NCBI GenBank assembly: GCA_965224795.1
Contig: CBDDAE010000001.1
Coordinates: forward strand, 744,001-808,000
From: NVTR01 sp036480115
GTDB taxonomy: Bacteria; Pseudomonadota; Alphaproteobacteria; Rhodobacterales; Rhodobacteraceae
DNA: 64,000 nt
Direction of reading: 5' to 3'
This document shows, piece by piece, positions 17,399-25,441 of this stretch (positions are counted from its first letter, which is position 1; each line of letters begins with the position of its first letter). Under the pieces are notes generated by a model. That model was given only the letters and a program-made list of their open reading frames with translations. It was not told the origin of the DNA and did not search any database. Both the position numbers and the translations under genes were made by a program.

Positions 17399-20161
17399 AT
17401 GGGCACAGCACAATTCATCGAAACCGTAACCGGACCGCTTTTGCCATACGGCGCTGATATTCTTGATTTAAATTTGTCCGTCGGCGGCTCTGGCATGACA
17501 TTACAGGCCTTTGCCGGCAACAATGGCTCTGCACGGTTGGTCAATTTTGATGTGTCCGGCACGGCGTCGTTTGCCGGGCAAAGCTTTCTGGGGGCAGCCA
17601 CTGACGGGTTTTTATCGCTGGATTACGGCACCGTAACCCTGAACCTGTCCAATGACCGCACCGATGCCATCCTGAATGTGGCACCGGGCGACATGCAGGA
17701 TGCCACCGACTTGACGAATGCCAATACCGGGTTGGCGGCGGATCAGGTGGCAATGGTTGGTGTCACAACTGATGCCACCAGCTTTCTGGTCTCCTCGCGC
17801 CCGGGTGAAAATGGGCTACAGGTATTTGAGATGTCGCAAAGAAGCGGGCTGATACCGATCGACCCCGCCCCTGACCCCAGCGTCGGGCAGTTTTCCGATC
17901 TGGCCACCGTGACCGCCTATGGTCAGACTTGGATATTGGGCACCTCGCTGACCGGTGAAAATGTGGTCAGCTACACAATTGATGCAGTCGGCGCCCTGAC
18001 ACCACAATTCAGTTTTGGCGCATTTGAAGGACTGGGGATAAATACACCAACGGACCTGAATATTGTGATGCTTGAGGGGCAGCCCCATGTGGTTCTGGCC
18101 AGCAGCGACAGCAATTCCCTTAGCGTGCTGCGACTGGAAGCAGACGGCAGTTTTACCCCGACCGACCATATCCTGGACGACCTGAACACCCGGTTTGCCG
18201 AGGTAACAACCCTTGAAACAATCACAATCGACGATACAACATTCGTGTTGGCAGCTGGCTCTGATGACGGGTTTTCCCTGTTCCAGCTTCTGAATGACGG
18301 ACGCCTGCACCACCTGACAACCGTAGCAGATACAGCGCTTTATTCACTGGACAATGTTTCGGCCGCAGCCATGGGGATGGACGGTACAGATCTGCGCATG
18401 TTCTTCGCTTCCGGAACCGAGGTCGGAATTTCCCAGTTCAGCTATGACCTGTCTGCCCTTGGCGCTAATATCAACGGCACCTCCACGGCGGACGTTCTAA
18501 ATGGTACATCACTGAATGACGTTATTTTAGCCGGGGCTGGCGACGACACCCTGATAGGCGGCGCAGGCAACGATATTCTGGTTGATGGCGCTGGTTCTGA
18601 TACCATGATCGGTGGCGCTGGGTCCGATGTATTCACCTTTGAAGCCGACGGCGATGACGACACAATCCAGGATTTTGAGCGCGGCATTGATGCACTTGAC
18701 TTGTCATATTTCCCTCTGCTTTACGACCCAAATACCCTGGGGTTCATTTCAACTGCCTATGGGGCCAGTCTGACCTTTCAGGGTGAAACCATTTTCATTC
18801 AATCCAGCGATTTCAACCCCTTAACACTTGCCGAACTAACCGCCATTCATCCGTTCAACGTTGATCGGCCCGCCCTTGTGTTGGGCAATGGCAGCACCGG
18901 CAACGGCCAGACACAGATTGGTGCCGGGGCAAATGACACGCTGGTGGGCACAACGGGCGACGATATGCTTAGCGGCAATGGCGGTGACGACACATTGATC
19001 GGTGGTGCCGGGGCGGACGCCCTGTTTGGGGGCATTGGATATGACACCGCAAACTATGGTACCGCCACCACCGGTATCGTGTTTGACTGGCTGAATAGCG
19101 CACTGAACACCGGCGATGCAGCCGGCGACACTCTGACATCAATAGAGGTAATCCTGGCCACCGGATTTGACGACCATATCAGTGGTAGCAATGCCGCAGA
19201 TGCCCTATTTGGCCGCAACGGCGCCGACACCCTGAACGGTCGGGCTGGCAACGATAATTTGGATGGCGGCTTTGGCAATGACATCCTGAACGGCGGCGAC
19301 GGGGCCGACGCGTTGAATGGCGGCGACCAGATTGATACCGCCAGCTATATTGATGCTCTGTCAGGTCTACACATCGACCTATCTTATGGCGACCGCAACA
19401 CTGGCCAGGCCGCCGGTGATACCTATGCCTCAATAGAAGACCTGGCAGGTTCAGATTTTAGCGACGCGGTTTATGGCGATGCAGGTGTAAATACCATTTA
19501 CGGCAATGGCGGCGACGATTGGCTGATCGGGCGCGCTGGCAATGATGTTATATATGGCGGCAATGGCAATGACGTGCTGGATGGTGGTTTGGGTGCTGAT
19601 TTTCTGGATGGCGGCGCCGGTCTGGATCGGGTAAATTATTACAATTCAAAACAGGGACTTACGGCCAGTCTAGGCAATAGCAGTCTAAACTCTGGCATCG
19701 CTGCCGGGGATAGCTATTCTTCAATCGAAGATCTGGCCGGATCGCGTTTTGACGACCTTATAGAAGGCAATAGCGGCGACAATCGCCTTATCGCGAATGC
19801 CGGGGACGATGTGCTAAACGGCCTATCGGGCAATGACATGTTGCTGGGCGGTCGGGGTGCTGACAGGTTGAACGGAGGAGCAGGAGACGACAATTTATTT
19901 GGCGACAGCGGCGCCGATATATTTGTGTTCAAAGATGGTTTTGACACTGACAGAATCCACGATTTTGAAACTTCGCGCGATCTCATTGAGCTAAACACCG
20001 CCCTTTTGGGGGCAACCGCACAAACCGGCGACGCAGTTCTGAACGACTATGCCAGCATCACCGGCACCACTGTAACGCTGGATTTTGGCAACGGCGATAC
20101 GCTGATCATTGACCATATCAATGCCCTGTCCGATATTTCTGACGCCTTCATTTTCGTCTGA
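17399..20161 (+). CDS. Secreted RTX calcium-binding protein with N-terminal propeller-like region
   Basis: The 920-residue protein has two halves. Residues about 1-355 look like a beta-propeller-like extracellular domain, with repeated segments of the type TTDATSFLVSSRPGENGLQVF. From about residue 360 on there are five blocks of RTX nonapeptides (GGAGNDILV, GNGGDDTLI, GGFGNDILN and similar) that bind calcium. They are separated by serralysin-like linkers with the text NTGDAAGDTLTSIE. The C terminus ends SDAFIFV, typical of a type I secretion signal, and there is no N-terminal signal peptide. No type I secretion genes lie nearby. The role is unknown; an enzyme, adhesin or surface protein is possible. 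Confidence 0.88.
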   Translation: MGTAQFIETVTGPLLPYGADILDLNLSVGGSGMTLQAFAGNNGSARLVNFDVSGTASFAGQSFLGAATDGFLSLDYGTVTLNLSNDRTDAILNVAPGDMQDATDLTNANTGLAADQVAMVGVTTDATSFLVSSRPGENGLQVFEMSQRSGLIPIDPAPDPSVGQFSDLATVTAYGQTWILGTSLTGENVVSYTIDAVGALTPQFSFGAFEGLGINTPTDLNIVMLEGQPHVVLASSDSNSLSVLRLEADGSFTPTDHILDDLNTRFAEVTTLETITIDDTTFVLAAGSDDGFSLFQLLNDGRLHHLTTVADTALYSLDNVSAAAMGMDGTDLRMFFASGTEVGISQFSYDLSALGANINGTSTADVLNGTSLNDVILAGAGDDTLIGGAGNDILVDGAGSDTMIGGAGSDVFTFEADGDDDTIQDFERGIDALDLSYFPLLYDPNTLGFISTAYGASLTFQGETIFIQSSDFNPLTLAELTAIHPFNVDRPALVLGNGSTGNGQTQIGAGANDTLVGTTGDDMLSGNGGDDTLIGGAGADALFGGIGYDTANYGTATTGIVFDWLNSALNTGDAAGDTLTSIEVILATGFDDHISGSNAADALFGRNGADTLNGRAGNDNLDGGFGNDILNGGDGADALNGGDQIDTASYIDALSGLHIDLSYGDRNTGQAAGDTYASIEDLAGSDFSDAVYGDAGVNTIYGNGGDDWLIGRAGNDVIYGGNGNDVLDGGLGADFLDGGAGLDRVNYYNSKQGLTASLGNSSLNSGIAAGDSYSSIEDLAGSRFDDLIEGNSGDNRLIANAGDDVLNGLSGNDMLLGGRGADRLNGGAGDDNLFGDSGADIFVFKDGFDTDRIHDFETSRDLIELNTALLGATAQTGDAVLNDYASITGTTVTLDFGNGDTLIIDHINALSDISDAFIFV

Positions 20162-20183
20162 CGTCAATATTTCGCCGCCTTGC

Positions 20184-21059
20184 TTATCCTTCGGCCAGAC
20201 CCAACAGATATTCGCCATAGTGGTTCTTTTTGAATTCGTCCGCCCGCACCTTTAGTTGCGCGGTATCAATCCAACCCTTGGAAAAAGCCACTTCATCGGG
20301 TGACCCCACCTGCAACCCCTGTCGTTTTTCTATGGTGCGCACAAAGTTTGCCGCATCCAACAGGCTGTCATGGGTGCCGGTATCCAGCCAGGCATAGCCG
20401 CGCCCCATCCGCTCAACCGTCAACTCCCCGGCTTGCAAATATATCTCTAGCAACGTCGTGATTTCCAACTCACCACGCGAAGAAGGTTCTACCATTCGGG
20501 CCTTTTGTGGCGCGGTTTCATCCAAAAAATACAACCCTGTCACCGCATAATTTGACGCCGGAGCGTTCGGTTTTTCAATGATTGAGCTGACCGATCCGTC
20601 CTCTTCAAACCCCACAACCCCGTAGCGTTCCGGATCAGACACCCGGTAGCCAAACACCGTACCACCAGCCGATTTCTCATCCGCAGTTTGCAACAACTCC
20701 GGCAAACCATCACCAAAAAAGATGTTATCGCCCAACACCAATGCACTTGGTGCACCATCCAGAAAATCTTCAGCCAAAATAAAGGCTTGCGCCAATCCGT
20801 CCGGGGACGGTTGTATGATATACTCCAGCCGCAGCCCCCATTGTGAACCATCCCCAAGAATGCGTTTAAACTGATCCTGATCCCCAGGCGTGGTGATGAC
20901 CGCAATCTCTCGAATACCAGCAAACATCAGCGTGGTCAGCGGAAAATAAATCATTGGCTTGTCATAAATCGCCAACAATTGCTTAGATACACCCATGGTC
21001 ACCGGATACAGACGCGTGCCCGATCCACCCGCCAATATAATACCTTTACGCTGTGTCAC
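20184..21059 (-). CDS. rfbA: Glucose-1-phosphate thymidylyltransferase
   Basis: The 291-residue enzyme makes dTDP-glucose from glucose 1-phosphate and dTTP, the first step to dTDP-L-rhamnose. The nucleotidyltransferase signature KGIILAGGSGTRLYPVTMG is at the N terminus, followed by VSKQLLAIYDKPMIYFPL. I chose a GTG start at 21059 because GGAGAAG lies just before it and the signature then begins six residues in. An ATG at 21098 would add thirteen residues that do not fit the family. The start overlaps the end of rfbB by 14 bases. It is the last gene of the rfbCDBA operon and converges on the RTX gene. Confidence 0.95.
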   Translation of the reverse strand: MTQRKGIILAGGSGTRLYPVTMGVSKQLLAIYDKPMIYFPLTTLMFAGIREIAVITTPGDQDQFKRILGDGSQWGLRLEYIIQPSPDGLAQAFILAEDFLDGAPSALVLGDNIFFGDGLPELLQTADEKSAGGTVFGYRVSDPERYGVVGFEEDGSVSSIIEKPNAPASNYAVTGLYFLDETAPQKARMVEPSSRGELEITTLLEIYLQAGELTVERMGRGYAWLDTGTHDSLLDAANFVRTIEKRQGLQVGSPDEVAFSKGWIDTAQLKVRADEFKKNHYGEYLLGLAEG

Positions 21060-22110
21060 TGTTCTTCTCCAAATTATTGGCACCCAACCGTTGACCAACC
21101 CCGGCGCGATTTTGCAACGCCCGCCACCAATCTTCGTTTTCCAAATACCAGGTTACAGTTTTTTCCAAACCTTCCGGCAAAGTTAAAGAAGGACGCCAAC
21201 CCAATTCATCGCGTATCCGACTGGGATCAATCGCGTAGCGCAAATCGTGGCCGGGCCGGTCCTGCACAAATTTAATTTGATCCGAATAGGGTTTTTTCGC
21301 CGGGCGCTTTTCATCCAATATTGTACAAATCATCTGCGCAATATCCAGGTTAGTGGCTTCATTTTCGCCGCCAATATTATATGTACGCCCCACCGTTCCC
21401 TTGGCCAGAACCGTTAGCAACGCATCAGCGTGATCTTCCACATACAACCAGTCGCGCACGTTTTCACCGGTGCCGTAGATCGGAATATCTTGCCCCGCCA
21501 AGGCCCGTAAAATAATCACCGGAATCAGTTTTTCGGGGAAGTGGTAAGGCCCATAATTATTTGAACAATTGGTAATCACCACCGGAAATTCATAGGTTTC
21601 AAACCAGGCCCGCACCAGATGATCACTGGCGGCCTTGCTCGCCGAATAGGGGCTGGTTGGCGCATAGGGGGTGGCTTCGGTGAACTGACCTTTGGCCCCA
21701 AGTGAGCCATAAACTTCATCTGTGGAAATATGATGAAACCGAAAATCCGCAGGTCGCCCGCTGGCCAGCCAATAGCTGCGCGCTGCTTCCAACATCCGGT
21801 AAGTGCCCGTCACATTGGTCTCAACAAATGCGCCCGGCCCGTCAATTGAACGATCCACATGACTTTCAGCAGCCAGGTGCATTACCGCATCCGGGCGATG
21901 ATCGGCAAAAATTCTGTCCAGCGCATCGGCGTCACAAATATCTGCCTTTTCAAAATGATACAGCGGGCTGTCGGCTACATCAGCCAGGTTTTCAAGGCAG
22001 GCTGCATAGGTCAGCGCATCCAAATTAACCACTGAATGCCCCATGCCTATCGCGTGTCGCACCACGGCCGAACCAATAAACCCGGCCCCCCCTGTCACCA
22101 ATATCTTCAT
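21046..22110 (-). CDS. rfbB: dTDP-glucose 4,6-dehydratase
   Basis: The 354-residue protein is a short-chain dehydrogenase/reductase of the extended class. The NAD-binding motif is VTGGAGFIGSAVVRHA, and the catalytic YxxxK pair appears in SPYSASKAASDHLVRAW. Family text HLAAESHVDRSIDGPGAFVE and STDEVYGSLGAKGQF is intact. It converts dTDP-glucose to dTDP-4-dehydro-6-deoxyglucose. It overlaps rfbD by four bases and rfbA by 14 bases, so the four genes form one transcription unit. Confidence 0.96.
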   Translation of the reverse strand: MKILVTGGAGFIGSAVVRHAIGMGHSVVNLDALTYAACLENLADVADSPLYHFEKADICDADALDRIFADHRPDAVMHLAAESHVDRSIDGPGAFVETNVTGTYRMLEAARSYWLASGRPADFRFHHISTDEVYGSLGAKGQFTEATPYAPTSPYSASKAASDHLVRAWFETYEFPVVITNCSNNYGPYHFPEKLIPVIILRALAGQDIPIYGTGENVRDWLYVEDHADALLTVLAKGTVGRTYNIGGENEATNLDIAQMICTILDEKRPAKKPYSDQIKFVQDRPGHDLRYAIDPSRIRDELGWRPSLTLPEGLEKTVTWYLENEDWWRALQNRAGVGQRLGANNLEKNSDTA

Positions 22111-22949
22111 GCTAGTCTTTCCTGTACCCGCCGCAGGCTTTGGCGCCAGTCCGGCTGCTTGATACCAAAATCCCGCAAAATGTCACCGCAGTAAAGCCGT
22201 GAGTTTTTAGGCCGGGCCGCTGGTGTCGGGTATTGCTCTGACAAAATATCTGTGACCTCCACAGCCAAACCGGCCTGATCAAATATTTCGCGGGCAAAAT
22301 CCGCCCAGCTGACATCGGGGGCGCCGCTAAAATGATACATGCCGCTGGTGCCCGTGCCGTTTTGAAACTTATCCGCCATCACCATCAAAGCATCCGCAAT
22401 GTCGCGCGCCGCCGTCGGGCCGCCAATTTGATCAGCCACAATAGATAATTCCTGTCGTTCCGCCCCAAGCCGGCGCATGGTTTTAACGAAATTTGCCCCA
22501 TGTGGCGAAAACACCCAGGAAGTTCGTAAAATTGCGTAGGTGCAACCAGCGCTAGCCACTGCCATTTCACCATTTAGTTTGGTACGCCCATAGGCCCCAA
22601 TGGGACGGGTTTCATCATCCACCTGCCAGGGGGTATTTCCACGGCCATCAAATACATAATCAGTTGAAATGTGCAGAAAAACCGCGCCAATCCGGGCGCA
22701 GGCCCTGGCCATTTCGCCCGGAGCATCACCGTTGATCACCTGGGCCAAGGTTTCTTCTTCTTCGGCCCGATCAACTGCCGTATAAGCAGCAGCGTTGACA
22801 ACAACTTTGGGCTGAATTTCTATTATTTTGGCGGCGCATTGCAAAGGATCTGTCAGGTCAGCCATACCGCGCCCCAATGACGTCACTCCGGCCCGACCTG
22901 CCAGCTCCAACCCTACCTGCCCCGAATTACTAAACACCAATACTGTCAT
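22107..22949 (-). CDS. rfbD: dTDP-4-dehydrorhamnose reductase
   Basis: The 280-residue NAD(P)H-dependent reductase catalyses the last step to dTDP-L-rhamnose. It begins MTVLVFSNSGQVGLELAGRA, contains the family segment VVNAAAYTAVDRAEEEETLA, and has the YxxxK catalytic pair as YGRTKLNGEMAV. The ISTDYVFDGRGNTPW text is typical of RfbD. Four-base overlaps with rfbC upstream and rfbB downstream show tight coupling. Nothing is missing relative to the usual length. Confidence 0.95.
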   Translation of the reverse strand: MTVLVFSNSGQVGLELAGRAGVTSLGRGMADLTDPLQCAAKIIEIQPKVVVNAAAYTAVDRAEEEETLAQVINGDAPGEMARACARIGAVFLHISTDYVFDGRGNTPWQVDDETRPIGAYGRTKLNGEMAVASAGCTYAILRTSWVFSPHGANFVKTMRRLGAERQELSIVADQIGGPTAARDIADALMVMADKFQNGTGTSGMYHFSGAPDVSWADFAREIFDQAGLAVEVTDILSEQYPTPAARPKNSRLYCGDILRDFGIKQPDWRQSLRRVQERLA

Positions 22950-23518
22950 GGCGCGTCAGGTTCATAAACAAACGGGTTGTCCAGATCGGCCAGCAGCCCC
23001 GCCGCCCCGTCCTTGTCCGACACAATGGCGTCCGCAGCCGTAATTCCCCATTCAATGGCCAGGGCTGGATCATCAAAGCGTACCGCGCCATCACATTCAG
23101 GCGCATAGTAGTCCGAACATTTATAAATGATTTCCGAATTTTCTTCCCGGGTAACAAAGCCATGTAAAAAGCCGGCTGGAACCAGCAATTGTCGGCCGTT
23201 TTCATAGGAAAGTTCCACGCCTTCCCACTGCCCATAGGTCGGTGACCCAGCCCTGATATCCACGGCTACATCAAAAATACAACCGCGCCCACAGCGCACC
23301 AGTTTGGCTTGCGCATGGGGCGGGGATTGAAAATGCAAACCACGAACAGTGCCAACGGACGCTGACATTGAATGGTTGTCCTGAACAAATTCAGTCACAA
23401 TTCCTTGTTTGGCCAACCCGGCCATACTATAGCTTTCGCTGAAAAACCCGCGCGCATCCCCAAACCTTGCTGGGGTTATAATTTTCAAACCCGCCAACCG
23501 GGTATCTGCTATTTCCAC
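22946..23518 (-). CDS. rfbC: dTDP-4-dehydrorhamnose 3,5-epimerase
   Basis: The 190-residue cupin-fold epimerase converts dTDP-4-dehydro-6-deoxyglucose to the rhamnose configuration. It shows the usual ARFGDARGFFSESYS start region, the catalytic-histidine segment VRGLHFQSPPHAQAKLVRC, and the later VPAGFLHGFVTREE. It is the first gene of the rfbCDBA operon; the promoter must lie in the gap up to 23882. No glycosyltransferase or polysaccharide export gene is in the window, so the polymer that receives the rhamnose is unknown. Confidence 0.95.
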   Translation of the reverse strand: MEIADTRLAGLKIITPARFGDARGFFSESYSMAGLAKQGIVTEFVQDNHSMSASVGTVRGLHFQSPPHAQAKLVRCGRGCIFDVAVDIRAGSPTYGQWEGVELSYENGRQLLVPAGFLHGFVTREENSEIIYKCSDYYAPECDGAVRFDDPALAIEWGITAADAIVSDKDGAAGLLADLDNPFVYEPDAP

Positions 23519-23709
23519 GCGGCACCTGTATTTACAAAATTTCTATGTGCACTGCCTAACAAGCGACCTTGGCACTGTCACCCACCCATGCCTTTGGGCA
23601 AGGTTCTGACCGAGCAATGGTGCTATTTGTGCAGCAATACCAGTCGGGTACCGGCATTATTTCCAAATCTGAAATGGTAAAGAGCTGACAGGTGGGAAAA
23701 ACGCTAATA

Positions 23710-23730
23710 GTTAGTTCATATAGAACTAAC
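23710..23730. promoter_or_regulatory. Palindrome GTTAGTTC-N5-GAACTAAC
   Basis: Two perfect eight-base arms face each other across ATATA. The site is about 190 bases upstream of rfbC and about 150 bases upstream of tpa. It has the size of an operator for a dimeric regulator, but neither target nor protein is known. Confidence 0.45.
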
Positions 23731-23758
23731 ATCTGATAGATTCCCGCAGTTTTCCCAC

Positions 23759-23796
23759 TTTCTGGCCCTATCTTCCGGTTATTTCTGGCCCTATCT
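23759..23796 (+). promoter_or_regulatory. Tandem TauR-like sites upstream of tpa
   Basis: The 15-mer TTTCTGGCCCTATCT occurs twice, at 23759-23773 and 23782-23796, exactly 23 bases apart. The core CTGGCCCTAT resembles the CTGGACYTAA direct repeats described, as I recall, for TauR in Rhodobacter capsulatus. A pair with the same 23-base step lies before xsc, and an inverted-orientation pair before tauR. The site is about 90-125 bases upstream of the tpa start. Confidence 0.7.
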
Positions 23797-23882
23797 CAGG
23801 GGTTCTTGATATGGTGTCATAAAACGGCGGGTTGGACCTTTCCATTGTACAAAATCCGCAGCAATTCCAAAAGGACGCCGCC

Positions 23883-25265
23883 ATGGACACCCACCTTAGC
23901 CCCAACGATATTTCGGACGTAATTGAAGCTGATCGTACCCACCTTTGGCATCACCTTGTACAGCATAAACCGTTTGAAACTATTGACCCAAAAATCATGG
24001 TGGAAGGCAAAGGTATGCGTGTCTGGGATGCGACCGGACGCGAACATCTGGATGCGGTTTCAGGTGGCGTATGGACAGTAAATGTCGGCTATGGGCGTGA
24101 AAGCATTGCCAATGCAGTGCGCGACCAGTTGATCAAAATTAATTTTTTCTCCGGTTCCGCCGGGTCTATTCCCGGCTCACAATTTGCCCAGCGCTTAATT
24201 GAAAAGATGCCCGGCCTAAGCCGGGTTTACTACACAAATTCCGGATCTGAAGCCAATGAAAAGGTCTTTAAAATGGTGCGCCAGATTTCGCATCGCCACC
24301 ATGGTGGTAAGAAATCTAAGATCCTGTTTCGCGACCGTGATTACCACGGCACCACAATAACCGCCCTTTCCGCAGGTGGCCAAAAAGAACGCGGCGCACA
24401 ATACGGTCCGTTTACGCCAGGGTTTATCGAAGTGCCCCATTGCTTGGAATACCACAACCAATACCCGGACGCAGAAAGCTACGGCGTCGCCGCGGCCAAT
24501 GCGATAGAAGACGTCATCTTGCGCGAAGGTGCCGATACCATCGGTGCCATTTGCCTGGAACCAGTCACAGCTGGGGGCGGTGTCATCCCGCCACCGCAGG
24601 GGTATTGGGATCGGGTGCAGGAAATTTGCCAAAAGCATAACATATTGATTCATATAGACGAAGTCGTCTGTGGGGTCGGTCGCACGGGGGAATGGTTTGG
24701 CTACCAGCATTACGGCATCAAACCTGATTTCGTGACCATGGCCAAGGGCGTCGCTTCTGGCTACGCCGCCATTGCTTGTGCCGTGACTACAGAAGCGGTG
24801 TTTGAACAGTTCAAAGACGACGCCAGTGACCCGCTTAGCTATTTTCGCGACATTTCCACCTTTGGCGGCTGCACCGCTGGCCCTGCTGCAGCATTGGAAA
24901 ATATGCGCATCATTGAAGACGAAAACCTTTTGGACAACACAACGCGTATGGGCGCACGCCTTACGGACAATTTGCGTGTTTTGCAGGAAAAGCACACTGT
25001 CATTGGCGATGTGCGCGGTAAGGGATTGTTCTGCGGTGCCGAACTGGTTTCAGATCGCGCCAGCAAAGAACCAATTAATGAAAAACAGGCTCAGGCTGTG
25101 GTCGCCAATTGCATGGCTCAGGGTGTGATTATCGGCGTCACCAACCGTTCAGTCCCAGGCTATAACAACACGCTTTGCCTCAGTCCGGCCCTCATTGCCA
25201 CCAACGATGATATCGACCAGATTACCGATGCCATCGACATCGCCCTTAGCACTGTATTTAAATAA
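23883..25265 (+). CDS. tpa: Taurine:pyruvate aminotransferase
   Basis: The product (460 residues from this start) is a class III PLP aminotransferase. PLP-site text includes YYTNSGSEANEKVFKMVRQI, the aspartate in ILIHIDEVVCGVGRTG, and the Schiff-base lysine in DFVTMAKGVASGYAAIACAV. It matches Tpa, which moves the amino group of taurine to pyruvate, giving sulfoacetaldehyde and alanine. I chose the ATG at 23883 because AAGGAC precedes it; an upstream frame extension of 17 codons lacks a ribosome-binding site. Presence of tauR and xsc downstream on the same strand confirms the taurine role. No taurine transporter genes are in the window. Confidence 0.94.
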   Translation: MDTHLSPNDISDVIEADRTHLWHHLVQHKPFETIDPKIMVEGKGMRVWDATGREHLDAVSGGVWTVNVGYGRESIANAVRDQLIKINFFSGSAGSIPGSQFAQRLIEKMPGLSRVYYTNSGSEANEKVFKMVRQISHRHHGGKKSKILFRDRDYHGTTITALSAGGQKERGAQYGPFTPGFIEVPHCLEYHNQYPDAESYGVAAANAIEDVILREGADTIGAICLEPVTAGGGVIPPPQGYWDRVQEICQKHNILIHIDEVVCGVGRTGEWFGYQHYGIKPDFVTMAKGVASGYAAIACAVTTEAVFEQFKDDASDPLSYFRDISTFGGCTAGPAAALENMRIIEDENLLDNTTRMGARLTDNLRVLQEKHTVIGDVRGKGLFCGAELVSDRASKEPINEKQAQAVVANCMAQGVIIGVTNRSVPGYNNTLCLSPALIATNDDIDQITDAIDIALSTVFK

Positions 25266-25315
25266 GTTCCTGGGGCGAATTAGATTAGCACTTCGGGCGA
25301 CTTTGCGCGCCGCTC

Positions 25316-25341
25316 GGGGATATTTGCAGAACAAAATAAAG
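25316..25341 (+). repeat. Degenerate copy of the dispersed GGGGATATTTG element
   Basis: GGGGATATTTG followed by an A-rich tract resembles the arms of the inverted repeat at 14239-14423 and the copy at 35127. It lies about 50 bases after the tpa stop. The match is partial, so it may be a decayed copy or chance. Confidence 0.4.
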
Positions 25342-25407
25342 TCATTTACAGTTTTGCAAGTATTCAGCCGATGGCATGGCGATTTGGCCAGTGTGGCGCT
25401 ACCCCTT

Positions 25408-25439
25408 TTAAGTCCAGTTTTGTCCGGATATAAGTCCAC
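25408..25439 (-). promoter_or_regulatory. Tandem TauR-like sites immediately before tauR (reverse orientation)
   Basis: TTAAGTCCAG (25408-25417) is the exact reverse complement of CTGGACTTAA, and ATAAGTCCAC (25430-25439) is a close second copy 22 bases further on. The second copy ends two bases before the tauR ATG, so bound protein would block transcription or initiation. This suggests autorepression by TauR. The inverted orientation sets it apart from the tpa and xsc sites. Confidence 0.65.
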
Positions 25440-25441
25440 TC

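Larger units (their letters stand above)
23519..23882. other. 364-base intergenic region between rfbC and tpa
   Basis: This gap separates two divergent operons. It holds a perfect-arm palindrome (23710-23730) and a 15-base direct repeat (23759-23796) resembling the TauR site; both are listed separately. An AAGGAC Shine-Dalgarno precedes the tpa ATG at 23883. I see no convincing small gene: the open frames here have no recognisable product or ribosome-binding site. Confidence 0.7.

Noticed and set aside
18470..19920. Repetitive DNA that might be a CRISPR or satellite array
   Set aside because: The repeats are in frame and encode RTX nonapeptides. Spacing and sequence vary at DNA level as expected for coding repeats.
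24216..24995. Open frame of 259 codons on the minus strand opposite tpa
   Set aside because: It is antisense to a well-supported aminotransferase, with no domain or start signal.
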